The notes under the pieces: generated by a model | What the model was told of the DNA's origin: nothing | The model's input: only the letters and a program-made list of their open reading frames with translations | The model's database searches: none | Shown here: one piece after another, positions 1 through 7,185 of the stretch | Layout: every line of letters begins with the position of its first letter | Numbering within the stretch: position 1 is the first letter of the stretch | Position numbers and translations under genes: made by a program | IMG/VR virus record: IMGVR_UViG_3300008108_000364 | Span: 1 to 22,378 of that record | Strand: one strand, 5' to 3' | Origin: a virus | Length of the DNA: 22,378 bases

Positions 1-103
1 CCGATATATCACGGTCTAATAGATGGATAGAAGGTAGTATCATGTGTTTCATGCCGTCTGCGCTTGTTTTTTGGGCGGCGGCGGTTCAAAAAAAGGAGGT
101 TTT

Positions 104-397
104 ATGGCAAGTGAAAGCAAACAGTATGGGGTGTTGGTCTGCCCCAAGTGTGGCAACGACTCCTCCTCCAAGGAGAAAATCACATACCGTTACCTTATGT
201 GGGTCTCCCATGAGGTTAGGGGAAAGGATGAAGATACTATCGTCATTGAAGGGGATGATTCTGATCTGGAGTTCGTTGGGGTGGGGATGAAAACAACAGC
301 AACCAATGTCCCTGACAAACAACCAGACTGTTCTCACTTCCATTGCGGAGCCTGCCGGTGGAACTGGTGGGAAGACAAGGACAAAGACTTCAGGTAA
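104..397 (+). CDS. Small zinc-ribbon protein, unknown function
   Basis: 97-aa protein. Cys13-x2-Cys16 (CPKCGN) near the N-terminus and Cys76, Cys81 and Cys84 near the C-terminus (CSHFHCGAC) look like the two halves of a zinc ribbon, with an acidic middle segment and a Trp-rich end (RWNWW). The ATG is chosen because it follows a near-perfect AAAAGGAGG; upstream in-frame ATGs lack a ribosome site. It opens a long same-strand array of small genes. No promoter can be made out in the first 100 bases. The zinc ribbon is seen in the sequence; the role (nucleic-acid or protein binding) is not known. Confidence 0.85.
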   Translation: MASESKQYGVLVCPKCGNDSSSKEKITYRYLMWVSHEVRGKDEDTIVIEGDDSDLEFVGVGMKTTATNVPDKQPDCSHFHCGACRWNWWEDKDKDFR

Positions 398-428
398 GGC
401 CGACCGGGCTAACAAAGGAGGAACGAGA

Positions 429-632
429 ATGCCGAATTACAAGTATACCATGACCGAACAGATCACGGCATCCATTGAGGTGACCGTGGAGGCAGACAAC
501 GAAGAAGAGGCTATGGAACTGGCAAGGGAAAAGGCCTTTGCTATCCCCCTGCATAGGGAGGAATGGCAGAGCGAATCCGAGATCATCGAGGAAGACATTG
601 AGGAGTTGCGAGGGGAGGTGCGGAATGGCTAA
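429..632 (+). CDS. Small conserved-fold protein, paralogue of the next gene
   Basis: 67-aa acidic protein with no recognised family. It shares a clear pattern with the N-terminal half of the next protein: KYT, then SI or SIE, an acidic stretch, A-x-E-x-AR-x2-AF, PL and W. This is consistent with a small alpha/beta domain duplicated in tandem. The start follows AAAGGAGGAACGAGA. It ends 8 bases inside the next gene, so the two are probably translationally coupled. Confidence 0.85.
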   Translation: MPNYKYTMTEQITASIEVTVEADNEEEAMELAREKAFAIPLHREEWQSESEIIEEDIEELRGEVRNG

Positions 633-939
633 GTACACGGTGTTGGTGACCGAGAGCATCAAAGCTCACATCTATATCCAGGTCGAGGAATATGATGACG
701 ACCAGGCCCTGGAGAAGGCGCGGGACGAGGCCTTCAACACGCCGTTGAATCAGTGGACGATCACCGACGAAGATGGCGACATGGAGTTTGAAAAGGAGTT
801 GGGTCGGGGCACGGAAAAGTGCGATAACTGCGGTGTTTTGACCGATAATCACCACGAAGTGGTTTGGGAAAGCACCGGAGATGTGGAGTTGTACTGCGAC
901 AATTGCCATAAGGAGCAGTCATGCAATACCCAGAGTTGA
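625..939 (+). CDS. Paralogue of previous gene with added C-terminal zinc ribbon
   Basis: 104 aa. Residues 1-60 repeat the fold of the preceding protein (KYT, SI, AL-E-x-AR-x-EAF, PL, W). Residues 66-94 add a four-cysteine ribbon, Cys66-x2-Cys69 and Cys91-x2-Cys94, with a His-His pair at 76-77 between them. The GGGGAGGTG before the ATG lies inside the upstream gene. Function unknown; the ribbon suggests nucleic-acid or protein contact. It overlaps the next gene by 19 bases. Confidence 0.85.
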   Translation: MAKYTVLVTESIKAHIYIQVEEYDDDQALEKARDEAFNTPLNQWTITDEDGDMEFEKELGRGTEKCDNCGVLTDNHHEVVWESTGDVELYCDNCHKEQSCNTQS

Positions 940-1184
940 AGGCCTGGAAAATCCGCAACGCCGACGATGGGAAGGCCTACATTCGGTGGCTTGTGGCCAA
1001 CAAACTGACCTTTCATTTTGACGACAGTCCGGAGGACATCATCTGGTCGGGGACAGACAAAAAGCCAACCCCGGAGGATGTCGCCGAGTTGTCGAGAATC
1101 CACGATGAGTTGTGGGGCGCAGGCGATCCCTGGGCTTGGCTGGAAGACCAGGAACTATGGAACCTTTATATGGGAGGTGAATGA
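921..1184 (+). CDS. Hypothetical acidic Trp-rich protein
   Basis: 87 aa, not assigned to a family. It is acidic and rich in Trp (about seven), with no transmembrane segment or cysteine motif. The start is supported by AAGGAG five bases upstream, inside the end of the preceding gene. Its stop overlaps the start region of the next gene (GAATGATGG), typical of the coupled arrangement here. Confidence 0.85.
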   Translation: MQYPELKAWKIRNADDGKAYIRWLVANKLTFHFDDSPEDIIWSGTDKKPTPEDVAELSRIHDELWGAGDPWAWLEDQELWNLYMGGE

Positions 1185-1363
1185 TGGATAGTTTCTTTGA
1201 ATACATGGAAGAATTTCGGCAGCGTTACAGAGTCAGCAGAACCGCTGTCATCCGACTGTTGTCGGACTTCATAGACGATCACGGGGTGGACAACGAGGCG
1301 AACGGTTATGTGGGAGGCGCGGATGTGGACCTGCTCAAGGAGATGGACCCGACCGATGACTGA
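1184..1363 (+). CDS. Hypothetical small protein
   Basis: 59 aa; a basic, helical N-terminal half (EEFRQRYRVSRTAVIRLL) and an acidic C-terminus. The first half could be a small helix-turn-helix-like segment (RVSRTAVIRLLSDFI), but this is only suggestive. Two adjacent ATGs (1181 and 1184) are possible; GGGAGG is better spaced for the second. Just after its stop lies a short sequence that would encode an LSQTDNELQ tail in another frame, like the C-termini of three other genes here. Confidence 0.75.
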   Translation: MDSFFEYMEEFRQRYRVSRTAVIRLLSDFIDDHGVDNEANGYVGGADVDLLKEMDPTDD

Positions 1364-1429
1364 GCCAAACCGACAACGAACTGCAATAGGGTTGGAACGA
1401 CTCACCGGGCTAATGGAAGGAGGACGCAA

Positions 1430-1621
1430 ATGATCATTGACAGGCTGACAGGTGCAGATGTATCCGTGATTATAAGTGCTATAGATCTTGCTATTGAGGC
1501 TAGCAAGGGCAGGAGCAGGCGCATCAATGAACTCCTGACTGCAAAGCACAGGGTATTATGCGCCAAATCCGAGGAAGAAGAAGTTTATAACCCCGAGAAA
1601 TCGGGGGGTGTTGTGGAGTGA
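1430..1621 (+). CDS. Hypothetical small protein
   Basis: 63 aa, no family recognised. An amphipathic helical N-terminal part (IISAIDLAIEASKGRSRRINELL) is followed by a charged end. The start follows GAAGGAGGACGCAA. It lies 66 bases after the preceding gene, and that gap carries the orphan QTDNELQ-coding remnant. Confidence 0.75.
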   Translation: MIIDRLTGADVSVIISAIDLAIEASKGRSRRINELLTAKHRVLCAKSEEEEVYNPEKSGGVVE

Positions 1622-1656
1622 GGGATATTAAGCTGGACAGTCTTAAGGAGGTTTCA

Positions 1657-1953
1657 ATGGACATTTCTAAGCTGGCGGGTGCTTTTATGACCCATCACGA
1701 CATTCTGGATGAGTTCCGCCCGGACTGGACGGAAGAGCGGGCCAAGGCCTGGCTGGAATGCAACCGGAAGAAACTCGGCGACCTCATGTACCAGGCAGGA
1801 CTGGATGCTATGGAGAGGTTGCTGGACAAGCAGTACCCCAGGGGCGAGTTCTGTGAGTGTTGTGAAGACTTCTTCGACGCGTCGGACATGGTCGGGGACA
1901 CATGCAAGGACTGCATGAAATCGGCGGGTCAAACGAAGGACGAACTGCAATAA
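1657..1953 (+). CDS. Small protein with C-terminal Cys cluster and QTKDELQ tail
   Basis: 98 aa. The N-terminal two thirds are helical and charged (DWTEERAKAWLECNRKKLG). The C-terminus carries a compact zinc-ribbon-like cluster, CECC followed by CKDC. It ends in SAGQTKDELQ, a tail also seen on an unrelated 245-aa protein downstream. The ATG after TCTTAAGGAGGTTTCA was chosen over an upstream GTG at 1618 that lacks a good ribosome site. Function unknown. Confidence 0.8.
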   Translation: MDISKLAGAFMTHHDILDEFRPDWTEERAKAWLECNRKKLGDLMYQAGLDAMERLLDKQYPRGEFCECCEDFFDASDMVGDTCKDCMKSAGQTKDELQ

Positions 1954-1969
1954 CAACAGGAGGTGTTCA

Positions 1970-2581
1970 ATGCGAATTCTTGTGGCTTGCGAGAGCAGCG
2001 GTGTGGTGCGTGAGGCTTTCAGGTCTTTTGGGCACGATGCCTGGAGTGCGGATGTGCTTCCGGCAGACGATGGCAGTCCCCATCACATTCAGGGGGATGC
2101 GACGAAGATTCTCGGCGATGGGTGGGACATGCTGATCGCTCACCCCCCATGTACCTACCTGACGAATGCCGGGGTGCGTTGGTTGTACAACGCCGACGGG
2201 ACCAGGAACGAGGAGCGTTGGGAGGCGATGCGGGAGGGCGCAAAGCTGTTCCTCGCCTTCTGGAATGCCCCGGTGGAGAGGGTGTGTGTGGAGAACCCCG
2301 TCATGCACCGATACGGCAAGGAGATCATCCGAGCCAGCTTCGCCCAAAGCGTCCAGCCCTACGACTTCGGACACAAGGAGGTCAAGCGGACTTGCTTCTG
2401 GCTGCGTGGCCTACCCAGGCTTGAGCCGACAACCAACCTGAAGCAGGAGACGATGTCCCTGCCGTACAAGGACCGGGCGAAGGTGCATCTGACCTCGCCG
2501 GGGCCGAACCGATGGAAGATACGGAGCAAGACCTACCGTGGGATTGCCCGAGCAATGGCGCAGCAATGGGGAGGGCGATGA
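1970..2581 (+). CDS. C5 cytosine methyltransferase-like protein (compact)
   Basis: 203 aa, shorter than active C5 DNA methyltransferases (usually 300 or more). The N-terminus (MRILVACESSGVVREAF) matches the S-adenosylmethionine-binding motif I. HPPCTYL with Cys61 occupies the position of the catalytic PC motif, and VENP at 107-110 that of the ENV motif. Downstream, GHKEVKRTCFWLRGLP resembles the QxRxR/motif VIII area, but no clear target-recognition domain or GNxV motif X remains. Members of this compact family are common in phages and their activity is largely untested. It may methylate DNA or a nucleotide. The start follows ACAGGAGGTGTTCA; the stop overlaps the next start (ATGA). Confidence 0.85.
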   Translation: MRILVACESSGVVREAFRSFGHDAWSADVLPADDGSPHHIQGDATKILGDGWDMLIAHPPCTYLTNAGVRWLYNADGTRNEERWEAMREGAKLFLAFWNAPVERVCVENPVMHRYGKEIIRASFAQSVQPYDFGHKEVKRTCFWLRGLPRLEPTTNLKQETMSLPYKDRAKVHLTSPGPNRWKIRSKTYRGIARAMAQQWGGR

Positions 2582-2901
2582 CGATGTCTATCGGCAACTA
2601 CCGACAAGAATTTACCGACTACGACGAGGACTTGACAACGCGTGTCGCCCCCCTCCTGGGGATGGGCTTCAAGGATGTGTCCTGGAAACAGGATCAATGC
2701 CCACACTTTGCAAGCGACACGCTCTGTGTCTGGATCGACTACAAGGACCCGGAGTTGCGGTACGATCCGGATGCCGGATGTCGGCGCTACACGGTGGTGA
2801 GGCTGGAGGGTGGATGCTACAAGAGTGTGGTGGAGTACATGCTGGAAACCGATGACTGGCAGGATGTTCTTGACTTGGTCCGTAAGGACATGGCAGTTTA
2901 A
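2578..2901 (+). CDS. Hypothetical protein
   Basis: 107 aa, no family recognised. It has scattered Cys and His (CPHF, DTLC, DAGCRRY, GGCY) that might bind a metal but form no standard motif, and a helical acidic C-terminus. The ATG overlaps the stop of the methyltransferase-like gene (ATGA), with GGGGAGGG just upstream, so it is probably co-translated with it. Confidence 0.85.
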   Translation: MTMSIGNYRQEFTDYDEDLTTRVAPLLGMGFKDVSWKQDQCPHFASDTLCVWIDYKDPELRYDPDAGCRRYTVVRLEGGCYKSVVEYMLETDDWQDVLDLVRKDMAV

Positions 2902-2921
2902 TGTTACCTAGGAGGACAACG

Positions 2922-3182
2922 ATGAAGATCAAGGCTGATTTGACGGAAGCGGAATTCGATGGGCTGGATGCGAAGCTGTTCATGGAAGTGGGCGGGACAA
3001 CCACGGTGTTGTTCTGGACCCTGTCCAAAGAATGGGCCGCCTTCAGCATCGGCTGGCAGGAGGAGTCGGGCCGACTGAACTTCTACGAAGGAACCGAAGT
3101 GGTGAAGACAAAACGCAACATCAGCCTGGAAGATGCGGTGACGCTAGTCCGGGCGGCGCAGATTGAAAGGAGGGCGTCATGA
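2922..3182 (+). CDS. Hypothetical protein
   Basis: 86 aa, mixed alpha/beta, no cysteines and no transmembrane segment. The ribosome site CTAGGAGGACAACG is nearly the same as that of the 245-aa gene downstream (CTAGGAGGACAGATTA). It overlaps the next gene by four bases (ATGA). Function unknown. Confidence 0.85.
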   Translation: MKIKADLTEAEFDGLDAKLFMEVGGTTTVLFWTLSKEWAAFSIGWQEESGRLNFYEGTEVVKTKRNISLEDAVTLVRAAQIERRAS

Positions 3183-3469
3183 CCGAGGAACTGAAGGTGG
3201 CGATTCTGAAGTACATCGACAGGTGGGGATTGGGCAAGGATCACAGATTCTACGACCCGAAGGAATGGCAGGGGCGAGGCGAGGAGATGGGGCAGTACGC
3301 CGACCTCACCCTCACCTGCGAGGGAACTCTCAATCATGTCCTCAACGGTTACAGGACAGACTCCAGGCATCTGATTGATGACTTCAACCGGACGGTGAAC
3401 GGTACTGGTTACTGGTACGAATGGGGTCATGCTTGGTCGATTCACTTTTACAAAATGGAGAAGAAATGA
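3179..3469 (+). CDS. Hypothetical protein
   Basis: 96 aa; aromatic C-terminal half (GYWYEWGHAWSIHFYKM). No family recognised. Start preceded by GAAAGGAGGGCGTC within the upstream gene and overlapping its stop; the stop again overlaps the next start (ATGA). This is part of a chain of at least three overlapping genes. Confidence 0.85.
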   Translation: MTEELKVAILKYIDRWGLGKDHRFYDPKEWQGRGEEMGQYADLTLTCEGTLNHVLNGYRTDSRHLIDDFNRTVNGTGYWYEWGHAWSIHFYKMEKK

Positions 3470-3690
3470 TCTGGAATCACATCAAGACCTACTCGGCTAT
3501 GGAAGATGGGGCAGAGGCTTCAGTCTATCAGTCGGGTGACTTGGTCAAGTTCTATCAGATCGTGGTCAAGCCCAGGAGCGGGTGCGGGTTCACAATCAGC
3601 ACGGGTTCGGGGATGGGGCACGAGGCGAACTGGATCGCCAAGCGGATCAGCGAGGGAATGTTGAGCCTAACCCCAGGGAAACTGCAATAA
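3466..3690 (+). CDS. Hypothetical protein ending in LTPGKLQ
   Basis: 74 aa with a Gly- and Ser-rich centre (SGCGFTISTGSGMGHE). The tail LSLTPGKLQ, and the DNA around its stop (AACTGCAATAAGG), resemble the QTKSELQ tails of two other proteins here. The ribosome site is weak (GGAGAAGAA), consistent with coupling to the upstream gene through an overlapping stop. Function unknown. Confidence 0.8.
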   Translation: MIWNHIKTYSAMEDGAEASVYQSGDLVKFYQIVVKPRSGCGFTISTGSGMGHEANWIAKRISEGMLSLTPGKLQ

Positions 3691-3710
3691 GGGTGAAAAG
3701 GAGGTGACAC

Positions 3711-3989
3711 ATGGCGGTTGAAGAGACTTTGGCGTACAAGATCAATCTGGCATGGCCGAAGACATACGAGTGGCACAAGATGGATGCGGGTCAAGTCCAA
3801 GCGTTGAGCGATCCGCAATACATCGGCGGCTTGGTGAATAAGCCGGTCAAATGGGGAAAGTTTCTCAATCGCTGGGTTTGTGCCTGGGCGATGCAGAAAA
3901 TCCTCCCCTGTGGATGGATTTACCGCGTCGGACTGAGGAATGGTAAGACTTTCGACTATCTGGTTGTTCACAAGGAGGAAGTGCAATGA
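3711..3989 (+). CDS. Hypothetical protein
   Basis: 92 aa, basic and Trp-rich (about six), no cysteine motif. The start follows AAAAGGAGGTGACAC, a strong ribosome site. It overlaps the next gene by four bases. A possible small beta-rich domain; function unknown. Confidence 0.85.
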   Translation: MAVEETLAYKINLAWPKTYEWHKMDAGQVQALSDPQYIGGLVNKPVKWGKFLNRWVCAWAMQKILPCGWIYRVGLRNGKTFDYLVVHKEEVQ

Positions 3990-4243
3990 GCGAGTTGCTG
4001 CATGCGAAACTGAAAACTCTGTGCATATTCATCGAAAAGAAAGAGGATGGCTATCTCCTCTCCTGGGGCGACTATGTGGCGAACAGCTGGGATGAGAAGT
4101 GCGCCACGCTCAGCCAAGCCCTGATCCGGGCAGCGATGCTGGCGAGGATCGATGAGAGCGATAGCGACAAGTTCTTCACCGTGTCGGAAGAGGAACTCCC
4201 CGCAGTCAGCGAAAAGTTCTTCGGCGAAACACTTTCCGACTAA
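3986..4243 (+). CDS. Hypothetical acidic protein
   Basis: 85 aa, acidic C-terminal half (DESDSDKFFTVSEEELPAV). The pattern of a short beta segment (YLLSWGDYVANSW) followed by a helix (LSQALIRAAML) recalls small phage antitoxin- or HicB-like folds, but no assignment is made. Start overlaps the previous stop; AAGGAGG lies upstream inside the previous gene. Confidence 0.85.
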   Translation: MSELLHAKLKTLCIFIEKKEDGYLLSWGDYVANSWDEKCATLSQALIRAAMLARIDESDSDKFFTVSEEELPAVSEKFFGETLSD

Positions 4244-4258
4244 CAAGGAGAAGTGACG

Positions 4259-4450
4259 ATGGCGATTCGACCGAGCCTGTCTCTGTGGCGTTACATGTTC
4301 GTCAACAAGTACGCCCAACTGACAGGCATGTCCTGGGAAGACGGTGGCGGCGACGATGAGGAGATTGAGAAATACTTCGATCTGAACTTTACCCCAGCCG
4401 AGGCGGTGGAAGATCAGATATGTAAGTATGATCTGGATTGTGTTCTTTAA
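4259..4450 (+). CDS. Hypothetical small protein
   Basis: 63 aa, strongly acidic (GGGDDEEIEKYFD). The ATG was chosen over an in-frame GTG six bases upstream because it is better spaced from AAGGAG. No family recognised. Confidence 0.8.
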   Translation: MAIRPSLSLWRYMFVNKYAQLTGMSWEDGGGDDEEIEKYFDLNFTPAEAVEDQICKYDLDCVL

Positions 4451-4469
4451 CCCAAAGGAGGAATGGCAA

Positions 4470-4775
4470 ATGTTAAAGGATCAAGTGCATGTCGGTATGA
4501 AGGTGTTGTTCGGGAGACCGAACGGGACAAAGACCCTGGGTGTGGTCGAGAAAATCAACCCATCGAGGGCGAAGATCAAGAAATTCGACTCTCTGGGGTC
4601 GATGTGGATGGTGCCCTACTCGCTGATCTACCCTATCGATGGCGACATCGAAAAGCCCGGGTTGACCCAGCCGGTGAGCATGGTGCATCAGCGAGTGGAG
4701 CAACTGGTCAACCGCCACGGCCTGGCCGAGGTCGTTGCCGCCCTGAAGAAAATCACCGGGAAATCCGAACTATGA
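4470..4775 (+). CDS. Conserved phage/plasmid-type hypothetical, SH3-like barrel
   Basis: 101 aa. The N-terminal 55 residues (VHVGMKVLFGRPNGTKTLG, VVEKINPSRAKIKKF, WMVPYSLIYPI) have the strand-turn pattern of a small KOW/SH3-like barrel that I associate with hypothetical proteins on phages and plasmids. The last 35 residues are helical. The start follows AAAGGAGGAATGGCAA. Its C-terminus (TGKSEL) partly resembles the shared KSELQ tails. The stop overlaps the next start. A nucleic-acid-binding role is possible but unproven. Confidence 0.85.
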   Translation: MLKDQVHVGMKVLFGRPNGTKTLGVVEKINPSRAKIKKFDSLGSMWMVPYSLIYPIDGDIEKPGLTQPVSMVHQRVEQLVNRHGLAEVVAALKKITGKSEL

Positions 4776-5029
4776 AAATGGTGAGGATGTCAAGGGAGGC
4801 GGCCGCGCAACTCACAAAGATCATTGAGTTGCACGGTTCGTCTATCTTGCCAAACAAGGACTTGCTGCTGCTGATGAAGGAAGTCAGCAGAGTCTTCTTC
4901 AACAATGACACGGGGGACAATCCAGATGCGACAAAAGAGAAAGTTGACAGCGTTCGTCTACAGGAATCTCCACCACCCAGGAGTGGTCTGGTCCGCAAAA
5001 TCAAGCGAGGGGAAAGTCATTTTGCATGA
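4772..5029 (+). CDS. Hypothetical protein
   Basis: 85 aa, basic C-terminus (RSGLVRKIKRGE). Helical N-terminus with a leucine-rich stretch (KDLLLLMKEVSRVF). Its ATG overlaps the previous stop (ATGA), and its last 104 bases overlap the next gene in another frame. That long overlap makes its C-terminal third less certain. Confidence 0.7.
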   Translation: MKMVRMSREAAAQLTKIIELHGSSILPNKDLLLLMKEVSRVFFNNDTGDNPDATKEKVDSVRLQESPPPRSGLVRKIKRGESHFA

Positions 5030-5324
5030 CGAGAACCTCCTAGTTAAGAATGTTCAGTTCGTTGTTCAGCCAGGCGGCCGGGATCGGGTGAGGGCATTGG
5101 GCAAAAAGCTGGTTCATGCCGGAGTCAAGGGGGAGATCGTGACCGACCCCATCGAGGCTGGCAAACTCATCAGCAGTATGCCCAAAGACAAGACTGCCTA
5201 CTACAACCCCTACAAGGTGGACAGTTTTGTGGACGGCGACGGGAAAAAGCTCGAGACCGCGGGGGTGGTGCTGCTGACCAGCGTGGACGGCAAGCCCAGG
5301 CTTTTCTTCCAGGAGGCTGCATGA
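4926..5324 (+). CDS. Conserved hypothetical protein (phage/plasmid type)
   Basis: 132 aa. It begins MRQKRKLTAFVYRNLHH, continues with beta-rich segments (GKVILHDENLLVKNVQF, GRDRVRALGKK) and ends in a segment (YYNPYKVDSF, GVVLLTSVDGKPRLFF) typical of small conserved proteins found near phage replication or recombination genes. From memory such proteins carry VYxNLHxxxWS and RxNVHAxVxG motifs, matched here by VYRNLHHPGVVWS and KLVHAGVKG. The role is unknown. The start is set by GGGGGAC upstream and overlaps the preceding gene by about 100 bases. Confidence 0.8.
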   Translation: MRQKRKLTAFVYRNLHHPGVVWSAKSSEGKVILHDENLLVKNVQFVVQPGGRDRVRALGKKLVHAGVKGEIVTDPIEAGKLISSMPKDKTAYYNPYKVDSFVDGDGKKLETAGVVLLTSVDGKPRLFFQEAA

Positions 5325-5566
5325 TGGCGAACAAGAACACCGAACTGCCCGATCTGGGGAGGGTTAGCCTGACCAAGATGCGAAAGCTGAAGGTTGGTCA
5401 GACGATTGGTTTTGACCGGCCTGATGTCCGGACAGATCGGTATGTCAGCGGCAATATCATGAGGCTCAGGCTCCTGGGCGGGGAATACACGACCAAGATC
5501 GCAATCCTGGTCGATCCCAAGGCGGCGGTTTCCAAGAAGGTTATTTTTGTAACAAGGACAGAATAA
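5324..5566 (+). CDS. Hypothetical basic protein
   Basis: 80 aa, basic (about 15 Lys/Arg), beta-rich, no Cys. Possible small nucleic-acid-binding fold, not assigned. Two adjacent ATGs exist (5321, 5324); AGGAGG suits the second. It overlaps the upstream stop. Confidence 0.8.
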   Translation: MANKNTELPDLGRVSLTKMRKLKVGQTIGFDRPDVRTDRYVSGNIMRLRLLGGEYTTKIAILVDPKAAVSKKVIFVTRTE

Positions 5567-5611
5567 AATGACACATCTTGATTGGAGAAAGGTTACGAAG
5601 GAGGTATCACA

Positions 5612-5806
5612 ATGAACAGGTTGTCGGGACTGTACACGGCAAACGCCTTCGGGGATGTTGAGTTCCTGAAGGACTTGAGCGTGGATGAACTGGTTGACGA
5701 GTGCGGGAAACTGCTGCGGCACTGGGTGGGTGTGCTGGGTTGGGACCTGGGCGACACGACCGCAGACAAGATCGCCAATTTTCTGGAAAGGGAGTGGGGA
5801 CGATGA
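5612..5806 (+). CDS. Hypothetical small acidic protein
   Basis: 64 aa, acidic and helical (VDELVDECGKLLRHWVG, TADKIANFLEREWGR). Start follows GAAGGAGGTATCACA. A 15-codon reading frame from 5568 ends exactly over this ATG, but its own ribosome site is poor. The stop overlaps the next start (GATGATG). Function unknown. Confidence 0.8.
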   Translation: MNRLSGLYTANAFGDVEFLKDLSVDELVDECGKLLRHWVGVLGWDLGDTTADKIANFLEREWGR

Positions 5807-5958
5807 TGTACGAGATTCAGTTTGAAAACGAGATCAGCAGCGGTAGAAAGATGTTCCATGCAAATTCAGAAGTGGAGGCGTTGAGAAAATTCCGAGAATC
5901 CTACGAAGGTTATGAGATTCCATCGCACTGGGTGGTGGGCATCTGGTCCGTTGACTAA
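5803..5958 (+). CDS. Hypothetical small protein
   Basis: 51 aa (50 if the second ATG is used). The pattern MYEIQFE...FHANSEVEALRKF resembles the small beta-strand/helix domains that adapt arrays of phage peptides, such as the paralogous pair near the left end, but similarity is weak. Its stop TAA overlaps the following ATG (TAATG). Confidence 0.75.
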   Translation: MMYEIQFENEISSGRKMFHANSEVEALRKFRESYEGYEIPSHWVVGIWSVD

Positions 5959-6194
5959 TGGAGTTCCATGAGATGGAAATGATTCCCGATGACAACGCCT
6001 ACAACTTCCGCTATTTGGAAGTTTCACACCGGGCCGGGTACTGCCAGCTATACGAGTTGAACGACCGCGTCTCGGTGAAGCTGATCCACGATGCAGCCAG
6101 GCAACTGAAGATGCGCTGGGCAGAAGCCTGGGCGACCCTCATGAGGGGCAACGAGCTTAAGCTGAAGAACTCGGTGTTTCGTTTGGCAAAGTAA
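5958..6194 (+). CDS. Hypothetical protein
   Basis: 78 aa, slightly basic C-terminus, helical (SVKLIHDAARQLKMRWAEAWATLM). No ribosome site; start is coupled by TAATG overlap. A 207-aa antisense reading frame runs across it, but that one lacks a good start site. Function unknown. Confidence 0.75.
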   Translation: MEFHEMEMIPDDNAYNFRYLEVSHRAGYCQLYELNDRVSVKLIHDAARQLKMRWAEAWATLMRGNELKLKNSVFRLAK

Positions 6195-6219
6195 TTGACT
6201 TTTCTAGGAGGACAGATTA

Positions 6220-6957
6220 ATGTTGAAGTGCAAATTGCAACTACGAAATTCAATCTTGGGGCGGGGGCTTTTCCCCGTTGACGGCGAATGCAAGTCGATC
6301 CTCGACAAGCTTTACGGTTCCGACTACGACAAGCTGAAGAGGAGCGAAGTCTGCTGTATGAAGAACGATGTCCAGGCATGTCTGGCCCACATCCGATCCG
6401 TCGCCAACAGCTACGGTTTGAAAGTGTCGGTCTGCGGCAGCAAACACGCCCCGACATTGAGGTTCTTCGCCAGGAAGGAGATGGAGGACAAACCGACCGA
6501 GGAGGTGTCGGTTGATCTGCGCTACTCCATGTGGAGTGACGAACAGGCCATGTGGGAGGAGTTCGCCCCAGGTGTGTGGGAGAAGATGCGGAACGCGTTT
6601 GAAGGCAAGTCAGGCCCGATAACGATTCACACAAACCCCAAGAAGGAAATCTACCACGGCACGGTGACCATTTTCAAAGGAAAGGCTTGCGGTGCCCTGA
6701 CCACGGAATGGGACGATCCCGAATCCCTGGCTGGCACGCTGGGCGTGCCTTGCGACGAAGCTTTCATCGATTCGATTCCATTCACGGCAGAGAACATGGC
6801 TCCTGGGATTGGATGGAACTTCAAGATCAAGGCAAGAAGTTTCCAGGCCTTGGTCAAAAAGATAGACAGAGGGGAGGGAGAACTGATCAAGCAAGACGAA
6901 AACGAATGGGACCTTCTGGCGAAATCGGTTAGTCAAACGAAAAGCGAACTGCAATAA
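6220..6957 (+). CDS. Hypothetical 245-aa protein with QTKSELQ tail
   Basis: This is the largest protein of the left block. An N-terminal segment with a Cys-Cys pair (SEVCCMKNDVQACLAHI) is followed by a beta-rich domain (TLRFFARKEM, VSVDLRYSMW, ITIHTNPKKEIYHGTVTIF) and a Lys-rich helical C-terminus (KARSFQALVKKIDRGEG). No family recognised. It ends KSVSQTKSELQ, the same tail as the 98-aa zinc-binding protein upstream. The start follows CTAGGAGGACAGATTA. Confidence 0.85.
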   Translation: MLKCKLQLRNSILGRGLFPVDGECKSILDKLYGSDYDKLKRSEVCCMKNDVQACLAHIRSVANSYGLKVSVCGSKHAPTLRFFARKEMEDKPTEEVSVDLRYSMWSDEQAMWEEFAPGVWEKMRNAFEGKSGPITIHTNPKKEIYHGTVTIFKGKACGALTTEWDDPESLAGTLGVPCDEAFIDSIPFTAENMAPGIGWNFKIKARSFQALVKKIDRGEGELIKQDENEWDLLAKSVSQTKSELQ

Positions 6958-6976
6958 GGATGAAAGGGGGTTTGCG

Positions 6977-7183
6977 ATGACGAAAGACGAACATGTGAAA
7001 CGGACGATCAAGGCTTACCGCGTCGTGATCCGAAAGATCAAGAGGCTGAAAGCCAAGAAAAATCCTCTGGCAGATTCTTATCAACTGTTGGCCGGGCTGG
7101 CTTCTGCCCATCTGGCTGAGCTTGGCGTGGACTTCAAGAAGATTCTGCGCCAGGAATTTCCAAACGCAAAGTGGGAGGATTGA
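6977..7183 (+). CDS. Hypothetical basic small protein
   Basis: 68 aa, very basic N-terminal half (KRTIKAYRVVIRKIKRLKAKK), mostly helical; could bind nucleic acid. Start follows GAAAGGGGGTTTGCG. The DNA just upstream (AACTGCAATAAGGATGAAA) is one copy of the shared gene-end sequence. Confidence 0.8.
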   Translation: MTKDEHVKRTIKAYRVVIRKIKRLKAKKNPLADSYQLLAGLASAHLAELGVDFKKILRQEFPNAKWED

Positions 7184-7185
7184 TC

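Noticed and set aside
5568-5615. 15-codon leader peptide ending on the next ATG
   Set aside because: Only a weak AAGGA lies upstream, and the downstream gene has its own strong ribosome site.
6011-6634. 207-codon antisense frame
   Set aside because: Low-complexity Ser/Arg/Pro product, opposite to two coupled + strand genes; no start signal.
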